A stretch of DNA of 22,747 bases from positions 1 to 22,747 of IMG/VR virus record IMGVR_UViG_3300044627_005127; one strand, written 5' to 3'. The translations under genes were made by a program, and so were the position numbers. This document shows, in pieces, positions 1 through 6,108 of the stretch. The first letter of the stretch is position 1. Every line of letters begins with the position of its first letter. Below the pieces are notes generated by a model, which worked only from the letters and a program-made list of their open reading frames with translations, was not told the origin of the DNA and searched no databases. Source of the stretch: a virus.

Positions 1-664
1 TGGATCCGGGAATATTTTCAACCTGAACAGTAGGACCGATGGAAACATTCGCACTTATTCCTGCACCGATGATGTTTACATTAAGAGCATTTCCAGATAC
101 TCCAATTTCAGTTCCATTTGATGCTACTAGTCTGGAAAAGACATGAGTCGATCCTGCTGGTCCATAGACTTGAATACTGTCTACAAGATTGGTTAGGTTC
201 CAAGATTTTCCTATCGAACCAGTGACTTCAACTTTATCAACATTCCAATCTAAAACTCTTCCTCCAGTTACATTTACAGTTCCCGTTATTCCAACGCTCG
301 ATCCGAGTATTACACTACCAGTTACAGCAACAGGAGTTGCCCCGGTCATTCCAAAAACAAATGATCTTATTCCTCCTGTGACATGAATAGGGGAACCCGC
401 GGTATTTCCGATGGTAAAAGTTCCAAGGCCATAAACAGAACCGGTGACAGTTATTCTGGAAAGACTACCGGTTAATCCATATACCTGAACAGGAAGTGGG
501 GTCGTAGTCGTGGCTCTAGTTACTGTTGATTCGTTTCCCCATGCAACCTTTACCACTTGTGAATGAGCGGTAAGTCCGGAATTTATGAATACATCTGTGC
601 CTATTATGGCTTGATTTCCGTCATCAACTGCTATGGGTAAATTATTATCGTTATCGACTGCCAT
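1..664 (-). CDS. Unknown beta-rich repetitive protein, probably virion structural (partial, C-terminus outside window)
   Basis: The reading frame begins at ATG 664-662 on the minus strand and stays open for 221 codons to the window edge, so the C-terminus is missing. GGAG lies just upstream of the start. The protein begins MAVDNDNNLPIAVDDG. It is rich in Gly, Thr, Val, Ser and Ile, has no Cys in the visible part, and carries a recurring hydrophobic-x-V-T-G-(S/G) unit: ITVTGS, IHVTGG, VAVTGS, VNVTGG and VEVTGS between about residues 70 and 150. This is the composition of a repetitive beta-structured fibre or decoration protein. No enzyme motif is visible. Its position beside late morphogenesis genes supports a virion role, but that is inference and I do not recognise the family. 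It is divergent from the gp33-like gene and shares a roughly 70-base spacer with it. Confidence 0.7.
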   Translation of the reverse strand, partial: MAVDNDNNLPIAVDDGNQAIIGTDVFINSGLTAHSQVVKVAWGNESTVTRATTTTPLPVQVYGLTGSLSRITVTGSVYGLGTFTIGNTAGSPIHVTGGIRSFVFGMTGATPVAVTGSVILGSSVGITGTVNVTGGRVLDWNVDKVEVTGSIGKSWNLTNLVDSIQVYGPAGSTHVFSRLVASNGTEIGVSGNALNVNIIGAGISANVSIGPTVQVENIPGS

Positions 665-701
665 TAAGTTTCTCCAGAAAAATTGGGAATCATACCTATA
701 T

Positions 702-726
702 ATTCTTGTAAGTTTGTGGTATAATA
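702..726 (+). promoter_or_regulatory. Phage promoter upstream of the gp33-like gene (extended -10 plus ATTCTTGT box)
   Basis: TATAAT lies at 720-725 and is preceded by TGG, giving the extended -10 form TGnTATAAT. The box ATTCTTGT lies at 702-709, five bases before TGTGGTATAATA. The same two elements at the same spacing recur at 960-984 upstream of gp32. The expected transcription start is near 731-732, directly against the ATG at 733, so the message would be leaderless or nearly so. In T4, middle promoters combine a MotA box with a sigma70 -10. The box here differs in sequence and sits closer to the -10, so use of a MotA-like activator is only a possibility. Confidence 0.65.
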
Positions 727-732
727 GTTGGT

Positions 733-954
733 ATGATACTAGACTTAAAGAATAAATTTTCTCGTAGCGTAGAGCTTTATGTTGAAAAATGGGGGGTATC
801 CTATATGGATGCCGTAATCACATTATGTGAAGAATATAGTGTGGAACCGGAAGCTGTCGTAAAGCATCTTTCCAAACCAATAATGGAAAAAATCAAGACA
901 GAAGCACAGAGCTTGAATTTTTTACCAAAAACCAAGTACAAGTTACCATTCTGA
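733..954 (+). CDS. 33: gp33-like late transcription co-activator
   Basis: This is a 73-residue, mostly helical, charged protein. Its size and pattern, together with its position immediately before gp32, resemble the gp33 proteins of T4-like marine phages, which are shorter than T4 gp33 (112 residues). In T4, gp33 links host RNA polymerase carrying gp55 to the DNA-loaded sliding clamp gp45, through a short hydrophobic C-terminal tail. Here the protein ends LNFLPKTKYKLPF, a plausible clamp-contact tail. The ATG at 733 is the only start in this frame that keeps the N-terminal helix, because an in-frame stop at 709-711 blocks extension. There is no Shine-Dalgarno sequence, and the -10 ends only eight bases upstream, so leaderless translation is likely. 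The assignment rests on pattern recognition and synteny. Confidence 0.6.
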   Translation: MILDLKNKFSRSVELYVEKWGVSYMDAVITLCEEYSVEPEAVVKHLSKPIMEKIKTEAQSLNFLPKTKYKLPF

Positions 955-959
955 CTTGC

Positions 960-984
960 ATTCTTGTTTCATTGTGGTATAATA
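960..984 (+). promoter_or_regulatory. Phage promoter upstream of gp32 (same motif as at 702-726)
   Basis: ATTCTTGT at 960-967, five variable bases, then TGTGGTATAATA at 973-984. Twenty of the 25 positions match the upstream copy exactly, with identical spacing. TATAAT is at 978-983 with an extended TGG. Transcription should start near 990, giving gp32 a leader of roughly 43 nucleotides that contains the hairpin at 1003-1019. Having its own promoter immediately behind the gp33-like gene would allow gp32 to be expressed more strongly than its neighbour. Confidence 0.7.
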
Positions 985-1002
985 CAGTCATTCAACACTA
1001 GG

Positions 1003-1019
1003 CCCGGGTAGCCCCCGGG
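1003..1019 (+). promoter_or_regulatory. GC-rich hairpin in the gp32 leader, candidate translational operator
   Basis: CCCGGG at 1003-1008 can pair with CCCGGG at 1014-1019 around the loop TAGCC, a 6-bp all-GC stem in otherwise AT-rich DNA. It sits between the promoter and the Shine-Dalgarno AAAGGAA at 1021-1027, only a few bases from the ATG at 1033. There is no U tract after it, so it is not a terminator. T4 gp32 represses its own translation by binding a structured leader just upstream of its ribosome binding site. An analogous autoregulatory role here is inferred from position. Confidence 0.5.
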
Positions 1020-1032
1020 GAAAGGAACCAGT

Positions 1033-1929
1033 ATGTCATTTAGCGATTTTAAGAAGCGTAGCAAGTCCAGCATCGACACCCTTGCCAAGAAGCTCGAAGA
1101 GGATCTTGGAACCAAAAAGGATTACAAGGATGATCGTTTCTGGCGACCGGAGATCGACAAGAGCGGCAGCGGCTTTGCGATCATCCGTTTCCTCCCCGCC
1201 GTGGAGAACGAGGACATTCCGTGGGCCAAGACCTATACCCATGCCTTTAAGGGCAAGGGCGGCTGGTACATCGAGAACTGCCCCACAGCGATCGGTCAGA
1301 AGTGTCCGATCTGCGAGATGAACAATGAGCTTTGGAATTCCGGTATCGAGAGCGACAAGAACATCGCCCGCGACCGTAAGCGTAAGCTTTCGTACATCTC
1401 AAATGTTCTGGTCGTTTCAGATCCTGCGAATCCTCAGAACGATGGTAAGGTCTTCCTGTTCAAGTATGGCAAGAAGATCTTCGACAAGATTCAGGAAGCA
1501 ATGAAGCCTGCTTTCCCTGATGAGAAGCCCATGAATCCGTTTGATTTCTGGCAGGGTGCGAACTTCCGCATGAAGATCCGTACCGTGGCTGGATACATCA
1601 ACTATGATAAGTCTGAGTTTGATTCGGCTTCGGCGTTGATGGAGGGAGATGATAAGAAGCTTGAGGTTCTTTGGAAGAAGCAATACGCTCTGTCTGAGTT
1701 CAGCGATCCGAAGAACTTCAAGGCTTATGATGCTCTCTCCAAGAAGGCCAAGGATGTCATTGGAAGCAACATCCGTGAAACTATGTCAGAGGACCGTACG
1801 GTTGAGGACGAGGAACTGGAGGCGGCTCCGCGTCCCTCAGTGGCTTCTGGAAAGAAGCCACAGGCGGTTTCTCAGCCCGACGAGGAGATGGATTCTATGT
1901 CCTACTTCGAGAAGCTGGCTAACGAATAA
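1033..1929 (+). CDS. 32: Single-stranded DNA-binding protein gp32
   Basis: 298 residues, close to T4 gp32 (301). It coats single-stranded DNA during phage replication, recombination and repair, and recruits replisome partners. Domain order is visible. A basic N-terminal segment (residues 1-20, rich in Lys, Arg and Ser) suits cooperative self-interaction. The core contains a zinc-ligand set H70-x12-C83-x7-C91-x2-C94, matching the T4 pattern His-x12-Cys-x9-Cys-x2-Cys. An acidic C-terminal tail (about 253-298, many Glu/Asp, ending SYFEKLANE) is the partner-binding region in T4. The start has a good AAAGGAA ribosome site. The gene uses many C- and G-ending codons and is visibly more GC-rich than the structural genes around it, in keeping with strong expression. 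Its stop directly abuts the stop of the convergent minus-strand gene. Confidence 0.95.
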   Translation: MSFSDFKKRSKSSIDTLAKKLEEDLGTKKDYKDDRFWRPEIDKSGSGFAIIRFLPAVENEDIPWAKTYTHAFKGKGGWYIENCPTAIGQKCPICEMNNELWNSGIESDKNIARDRKRKLSYISNVLVVSDPANPQNDGKVFLFKYGKKIFDKIQEAMKPAFPDEKPMNPFDFWQGANFRMKIRTVAGYINYDKSEFDSASALMEGDDKKLEVLWKKQYALSEFSDPKNFKAYDALSKKAKDVIGSNIRETMSEDRTVEDEELEAAPRPSVASGKKPQAVSQPDEEMDSMSYFEKLANE

Positions 1930-2487
1930 TTAGCCAACAAATCCCTGCCTCCAAATAGGCAACATCACGGCTGCCATGATCGTTTGATCAATGGTAGCCA
2001 TGTTGTTTATGGTGACTGAACCCGCAGATTGGGAGCCGCCACCTTTGGCTCTAGGATAGCTATTTCCGACTTGTGTCGGAGCAGGAGGGGGTGTTGGGGG
2101 CTCCTTCAACCTATCCTGCATCATTATTGTTTTGGTGGTAGAAGTGTAAATATTTTCTTTTGATCTTTCAATATTCACATTATTGCTTTGGGCGATTCTA
2201 TCCATCATGGAAGTGTTATATCTGGGTGTCTGTCCCGGCAGAAAAACATCTCTGGGTGCTATTGGATTTTTAACAAATTTTTCAGTATTTTCGTTGAATG
2301 CCGTCCAAAAATCATCGATGAGCATTTTGCTCATGCTGTTTTTCATGATATTATCTGAATTTTCTTGTTTCCGAGACACCGGAGGAGATTGAATTGTGTC
2401 AAAATTTCCTCTCAAGTTGGAAGACATTCGAGGTTTCATTCTTGCGAATGCATTTGTTTTTTCGGAATATGGTTTATTGATTGCCAT
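1930..2487 (-). CDS. Unknown Pro-rich protein downstream of gp26
   Basis: 185 residues, family not recognised. The first half is polar and Asn/Ser/Met-rich with little predicted hydrophobic core. A proline-rich linker (EPPTPPPAPT, about 129-138) and a Gly/Ser stretch (about 147-157) separate it from a short hydrophobic C-terminal region (about 158-185: several Met, Ile and Ala, then PIWRQGFVG). There is no signal peptide, no membrane helix of convincing length and no Cys. It is the last gene of the minus block that runs from gp4 through the tail-tube-like gene and gp26, and it starts six bases after the gp26 frameshift extension ends, so a role in tail or baseplate assembly is a reasonable guess. 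The convergent gp32 gene ends at the adjacent base, with no terminator visible between them. Confidence 0.7.
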   Translation of the reverse strand: MAINKPYSEKTNAFARMKPRMSSNLRGNFDTIQSPPVSRKQENSDNIMKNSMSKMLIDDFWTAFNENTEKFVKNPIAPRDVFLPGQTPRYNTSMMDRIAQSNNVNIERSKENIYTSTTKTIMMQDRLKEPPTPPPAPTQVGNSYPRAKGGGSQSAGSVTINNMATIDQTIMAAVMLPIWRQGFVG

Positions 2488-2493
2488 TTGATT

Positions 2494-2667
2494 TTACGCT
2501 TTTCTTTTTCTTTCTTCTTCCATAAATTGCCTCAATTGTGCCACATAAACTTCTCTTTCCCAAGGAATCATATTTTCTATGTCGTTCAATGTCCATTTGT
2601 ACATATGGACGAATAAGAAGTTCAATTTATAATAATCAGCAATACTTATGTGGCTGAGGCAAATGCG
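2494..2667 (-). CDS. Probable -1 frameshifted C-terminal extension of gp26 (tail assembly chaperone T-like domain)
   Basis: This frame, -1 relative to gp26, is open through the end of gp26 and for about 150 further bases. Read from the slippery site it encodes 57 residues beginning RICLSHISIADYYKLN and ending RQFMEEERKRKA. The middle portion (LNDIENMIPWEREVYVAQL) is helical and looks conserved, like the small downstream part of tail assembly chaperones made by frameshifting in many tailed phages. No Shine-Dalgarno-led ATG precedes the conserved part: the first ATG, at 2604-2602, would lose the ADYYKLN helix. Fusion through the heptamer at 2667-2673 would give a 288-residue product, 231 shared with gp26 plus 57. 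Internal initiation is the alternative; T4 gene 26 is reported to use an internal AUA start. Confidence 0.65.
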   Translation of the reverse strand, partial: RICLSHISIADYYKLNFLFVHMYKWTLNDIENMIPWEREVYVAQLRQFMEEERKRKA

Positions 2668-3359
2668 AAAAAACTGTCTATCCCATAAAGCTCCATGTTT
2701 CTTTGTGTTCCATCTTTTGTTTTATATAATATTTGCTTTTTCATTCTTGGAATGGCATCGATATATTCAGTAAACTTAGCCAGTTGAACAGCCGTCATAT
2801 TATCATAAAATTCATTCAAATCGGAATCAGACAACTCTTCTTTCTTGATCGTGTTATCCTTTGTCTGTAATTCAAGAAAGCAAACTCTAAACTGTCTTTT
2901 TTGCTCATCTTCCTCTTCGTTTTCACAAAGATACTTAAGAGTTGGATGTTTCATGAACAGAAGCATTTCCTCTGATAATTTAATTTTGGTGCTTTCTGAT
3001 GATCCCACATTTAGAGAGAATTCTTCCATATTGACACGAATCATGACAGATTCTTGTGTTTCTGGACATCGGATGAAAAAAGTCGCCTCCTCTCCTATTG
3101 ACTTGCTCCGAATAGCCAACAACGCTTTTTCCGCGTCTCCGATTGCTAACTGCTCAGGATACGGAATATCGTGGAAGCAATTTTTTATTATTTGAACTAG
3201 AGAATTGCCCATTTCCTTGGCAGAACCTGATTGTTGGGCAAGAAGAAGAATTTTTTCTTCTTTTACAGTCATCGGTCTGAATTTGTGGTTTTTTTTACAG
3301 ACCGGCAAATACACTTCATAAGTCGGAAGACTTTCCTTTAATAATTCAGAAATCATCAT
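2646..3359 (-). CDS. 26: Baseplate hub / tail assembly protein gp26
   Basis: 237 residues (T4 gp26 is about 208). It matches the gp26-type baseplate family in pattern: an N-terminal LPTYEVYLPVCKK, then FRPMTVKEEKILLLAQQSG, typical of T4-like marine phages, followed by a helical body with several acidic stretches. The family takes part in baseplate hub formation, and its layout resembles tail assembly chaperones. Two adjacent ATG codons (3359 and 3356) follow GAAAGGAATT, and either could be used. The gene lies 23 bases after the tail-tube-like gene in the same minus-strand operon. The 3' end contains a canonical slippery heptamer in the correct phase, and the -1 frame continues past the gp26 stop, so two products are predicted. 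Confidence 0.8.
   Translation of the reverse strand: MMISELLKESLPTYEVYLPVCKKNHKFRPMTVKEEKILLLAQQSGSAKEMGNSLVQIIKNCFHDIPYPEQLAIGDAEKALLAIRSKSIGEEATFFIRCPETQESVMIRVNMEEFSLNVGSSESTKIKLSEEMLLFMKHPTLKYLCENEEEDEQKRQFRVCFLELQTKDNTIKKEELSDSDLNEFYDNMTAVQLAKFTEYIDAIPRMKKQILYKTKDGTQRNMELYGIDSFFAFASAT
2667..2673 (-). promoter_or_regulatory. Programmed -1 ribosomal frameshift site TTTTTTC in gp26
   Basis: On the minus strand the gp26 frame reads AGT TTT TTC GCA. The heptamer T TTT TTC, phased X XXY YYZ, is one of the canonical -1 slippery sequences. A slip moves ribosomes into the frame that continues to the stop at 2494-2496 instead of stopping at 2646. Nine bases downstream, TCAGC (2653-2657) can pair with GCTGA (2636-2640), a weak 5-bp stem with a 12-base loop; no stronger stimulator was found by eye. 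The G/GT frameshift of lambda-type tail chaperones is the precedent. Confidence 0.6.
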
Positions 3360-3382
3360 AATTCCTTTCTATTTGTAAAATT

Positions 3383-3946
3383 TTATGGTAATCCCATTGC
3401 AGAAACCACAAATGACATAGTTATTGATTGTGGTTCGGTGGTTCCAGCTTCAAATCTTAATGGAAGGATTTTTTCCAAAAAGCAGTTTCGGTAGAAATAT
3501 TGTCTTATTATATCACCGCCTCTAGAAAGAGCGGCGATTGAAATATTGCATCCGGCACCCTGATCTGGTCTATTCCAAGAAAACGCAAGATTTCTAGAAT
3601 CTTTGGTGTTATCAAAAAACCAGCCACCATTATTCGTGGTGAATTGTGTGCCGGTATATGTCTTTAAAAAATTAAACAATTCACCGTTTGCAATCTCAGG
3701 AACGAGCATTTGAATGACAAGGCTGTCTTCAAATTTGACACCCATCGGCAACTTAAAAAATGGGTTTCCTTGCCAATAATTAATATTCAAAAAATCATAT
3801 TTTGGTCCCGGCAAATCCACAGCAATCACTTGTTCACTGAAATCTATTCCACATATAGTAACAGCATAGCGAGAACTCTCCTGAATGCCTTGGGAGGCTA
3901 TAAAATTCTTTAAGTTGTCTATGCTGTCTGTTGAAAGTTGGCTCAT
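3383..3946 (-). CDS. Tail-tube-fold protein, gp19/gp54-like
   Basis: 187 residues from ATG 3946-3944. This ATG overlaps the stop of gp4 as ATGA, the usual translational coupling arrangement. The longer frame begins with TTG at 3988 deep inside gp4 and is less credible. The sequence has the layout of contractile-tail tube proteins: YAVTICGIDFSEQVIAVDLPGP, a central FEDSLVIQMLVPE strand pair, then RQYFYRNCFLEKILPL and a final beta strand SITMSFVVSAMG. T4 gp19 forms the tube and gp54 initiates it on the baseplate. The position in an assembly operon with gp26 and gp4 favours a baseplate tube-initiator role over the main tube, but this is not decided by sequence alone. There is no signal peptide or membrane segment. 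Confidence 0.55.
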   Translation of the reverse strand: MSQLSTDSIDNLKNFIASQGIQESSRYAVTICGIDFSEQVIAVDLPGPKYDFLNINYWQGNPFFKLPMGVKFEDSLVIQMLVPEIANGELFNFLKTYTGTQFTTNNGGWFFDNTKDSRNLAFSWNRPDQGAGCNISIAALSRGGDIIRQYFYRNCFLEKILPLRFEAGTTEPQSITMSFVVSAMGLP

Positions 3947-4371
3947 TTGATGTGAAGGTCCTCTTCGGTGAGAATTTTGAAATGCCAACCATTGTCATCA
4001 CACAATTTTTTAGCTGATTCCCATTTTGAATTATTTATCAAATAAGTTGCCATTTCAAAGGCAAAGCTTTTTCTTTTTTTGTTTTCTGGGGGCTTTGTCT
4101 GTTTTTTGGGCTTCACTTCCACGACATAGGTCTTGATTTCCCCATTTTCGTTCGACTCGAACAGAAAATCCGGGTAGTACATACAGGGCTTTTTCTTGAC
4201 CGGACAATAATAAGGAACCCTAAGTTCTTCACTACACCACCTTATTATGGAGGTGTTCTCATCCAGATATTTACAGAACTTCCTCTCCCAGAGCGATCTA
4301 CATATTATTTTATTTGAATCGCCTACATATTTTGATGGATTTTTTGGTAAATATTTCGTTTTATAGGGCAT
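3943..4371 (-). CDS. 4: Head completion nuclease gp4
   Basis: 142 residues, near the T4 gp4 length (about 150). The T4 family closes DNA-filled heads before neck and tail joining. The N-terminus (YLPKNPSKYVGD, then RSLWERKF) is a family hallmark. A PD-(D/E)XK nuclease signature is visible: E29 in the SLWER helix, P67-D68 in YYPDFLF, and E85-V86-K87 in VVEVKPKKQTKPP. The motif is intact. The gene opens the minus-strand assembly operon, and its start lies 12 bases from the divergent gp48-like gene, so both promoters must lie inside neighbouring coding sequence. It overlaps the next gene by ATGA. No Shine-Dalgarno is visible before its ATG. Confidence 0.9.
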   Translation of the reverse strand: MPYKTKYLPKNPSKYVGDSNKIICRSLWERKFCKYLDENTSIIRWCSEELRVPYYCPVKKKPCMYYPDFLFESNENGEIKTYVVEVKPKKQTKPPENKKRKSFAFEMATYLINNSKWESAKKLCDDNGWHFKILTEEDLHIK

Positions 4372-4383
4372 AGAGGATCAAAA

Positions 4384-5202
4384 ATGTCAGCCACAAGAGT
4401 TCCAGATACATTGGGAAAAACTCCCTTTACGGCTACCCCTATGTATTTGCAGTTGTATGTGAGGGAGACAAAAGATTTGGACCCCGGAAATGGAGGAAAG
4501 TGGAGAGAAATAAAAACATCTGAAGTTGAAAGTGAAAAGTCTTATATTCTTCCTGCTCCAAAGATAGGCATGGGACTGGGAACTCATAGCGAGAATATGG
4601 ACGAGGTGGAGTTTTGGCAAGTATCGTCGGTCGGCGATAAGGCTAGAATGATATTAGGTGACACTATTTTTTATGGTGTCAGCAAAGTAGTGGAGGGGTT
4701 TGCTGGATCTCAGGGATTGGCAAATTACAATTATATTTTTGGAAAATCTCAAATACCAAAAGATTTAAGTGCCTTACAATTCAAGGGAAATCGAAAAAGA
4801 GCATATAATTTTTCTTTTGAATTGTTTGCTTATGAACAAAACGACCATGTTGACATAAGAGATTTTTGTAATTCGATGCACAAAGCCTGTATGGTCAAGG
4901 GAAGATCCCAAACATCAAGTGGAGGAGTTGACGAAATAGTATTGAATACTCCTGCGGTTTTTTCATTTAAAATTCATAGTGGCAACGCTGAGGGTGCTGT
5001 TGGAAACGAAATAACCAACAATTTTTTTCTCAGTCCCAAGCCATGCATGATGATAGGATTTAATTCTTCGGCGGTAGATTACATGGCAATAAATTCATCG
5101 TATGAATATCCTTCAAGAGTTGCAATAAACATGATTTTGGCGGAAATAGAGCCAGTCGTTGTAAATCAAAGCGGTAATGTCGTTTCTATGTTCGAAATTT
5201 AA
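4384..5202 (+). CDS. 48: Baseplate tail-tube cap protein, gp48-like
   Basis: 272 residues (T4 gp48 is 364). gp48 sits on top of the baseplate hub and connects it to the tail tube. The pattern of family members is visible in the second half: RKRAYNFSFELFAYEQ (about 138-153) followed by a helix with HVDIRDFCNSMHKAC, then SPKPCMMIGFNS and the final YPSRVAINMILAEIEPVVV, a paired-strand ending typical of baseplate tube-like proteins. The start follows AGAGGATC. It opens the large plus-strand operon, with gp53 15 bases downstream. T4 gp54 shares the tube fold, so gp54 is the main alternative identity. Confidence 0.65.
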   Translation: MSATRVPDTLGKTPFTATPMYLQLYVRETKDLDPGNGGKWREIKTSEVESEKSYILPAPKIGMGLGTHSENMDEVEFWQVSSVGDKARMILGDTIFYGVSKVVEGFAGSQGLANYNYIFGKSQIPKDLSALQFKGNRKRAYNFSFELFAYEQNDHVDIRDFCNSMHKACMVKGRSQTSSGGVDEIVLNTPAVFSFKIHSGNAEGAVGNEITNNFFLSPKPCMMIGFNSSAVDYMAINSSYEYPSRVAINMILAEIEPVVVNQSGNVVSMFEI

Positions 5203-5216
5203 TGTAAAGGTCACAA

Positions 5217-6104
5217 ATGAAATACTTTAGTTTTTTTCCAACATTAAGATACGGTTTTCACGGAGACAAGGTGAGAACTATGATGAATATATTTTCCCGC
5301 CCGGATATCAATATAAAGGATGATTCTGGATATAATGTCAAAGGAAACAAATATGTCATCGATGATGCAAAATCTCCAGATTCCGTAAGTAGACAAATTT
5401 ATGAAACCCCAGAACTTTTCTGGTCCATTTTGGCTACCAATAATATCATAGACATTTATAAACAATGGCCAATTTCCAGTTATGAATACAAACAGGAACT
5501 TTTGAAAACAAATGGCAACTTTACTTTTTATACCATTTACAATATGGATATAAGAAAAAATGATATAGTGGTTAAATCCAGCGGAAGTTCTTCCCTTTTT
5601 GACAACAATAATTTTGGAGTGGTATTAGAAACAGACAAATTCTTGCGATCTTTTGATGTGTTGATGCTTTCTGGGGACATCAAGAAAAATGATTCTTATT
5701 ATATTTTAAGACCAAGCGGTATAAATTACACTATAGTACAACCTGTTTCCGGCATATCTACTCAAATTCTAAAAAAGAAAACCAACAAACTTGATGGAGC
5801 GGTAAAGTTTTCTAAATTGGACGATAATTCAAAACAGAGAGTGGCTATTTCTCCCTATTATTCAATAACAAACGGATCACAGGTTTCGGAACAAATTCAA
5901 GACCTTTCTTCTGGAGATGGAGTAAATACAATTTTGTATCGATATATGTCCGATTCTTTGCCGATAAATCATTTTGCAATAACATACATGAACGTAAAAG
6001 ATGAAGAATGGCTCATCAACAAGACCATAAATGTCATTCCGAACAAGTATAGGGCGAACATAGGTAATGCGTACACTTCAGCATTAGAAAGTATGTCGAG
6101 TTAA
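5217..6104 (+). CDS. 53: Baseplate wedge protein gp53
   Basis: 295 residues (T4 gp53 is 196). gp53 joins neighbouring wedges in the baseplate. The N-terminus begins MKYFSFFPTLRYGF, and residues about 53-85 hold the family core (QIYETPELFWSILATNN, then DIYKQWPISSYEYKQEL), a LysM-like segment well known in gp53 proteins. The region after about residue 100 is longer than in T4 and not recognised. A Shine-Dalgarno-like AAAGGTC precedes the ATG. It sits between the tube-cap gene and the giant hub gene, four bases before the latter, so these genes are almost certainly co-transcribed. Confidence 0.85.
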   Translation: MKYFSFFPTLRYGFHGDKVRTMMNIFSRPDINIKDDSGYNVKGNKYVIDDAKSPDSVSRQIYETPELFWSILATNNIIDIYKQWPISSYEYKQELLKTNGNFTFYTIYNMDIRKNDIVVKSSGSSSLFDNNNFGVVLETDKFLRSFDVLMLSGDIKKNDSYYILRPSGINYTIVQPVSGISTQILKKKTNKLDGAVKFSKLDDNSKQRVAISPYYSITNGSQVSEQIQDLSSGDGVNTILYRYMSDSLPINHFAITYMNVKDEEWLINKTINVIPNKYRANIGNAYTSALESMSS

Positions 6105-6108
6105 TTTT

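Noticed and set aside
189-386. Plus-strand open frame of 65 codons, Thr/Pro/Val-rich
   Set aside because: It is antisense to the repetitive minus-strand protein with its start at 664, which has a ribosome site and a long open frame. The composition mirrors that repeat.
1001-1020. Reading the gp32 leader hairpin as a terminator of the gp33-like gene
   Set aside because: No T tract follows the stem; the next bases are the AAAGGAA ribosome site of gp32.
1036-1321. Overlapping frames on both strands inside the gp32 region
   Set aside because: gp32 is certain, and its GC-rich codons leave alternative frames open. None has a ribosome site or a recognisable protein.
3947-3988. Longer N-terminus of the tail-tube-like protein starting with TTG at 3988
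   Set aside because: It lies entirely inside gp4 and uses TTG, whereas ATG 3946-3944 forms an ATGA overlap with the gp4 stop and keeps the whole family pattern.
4340-4371. Late promoter GGTAAATA for the gp48-like operon inside gp4
   Set aside because: Only six of eight bases match TATAAATA and the region is AT-rich, so it was not annotated, although a promoter must exist nearby.
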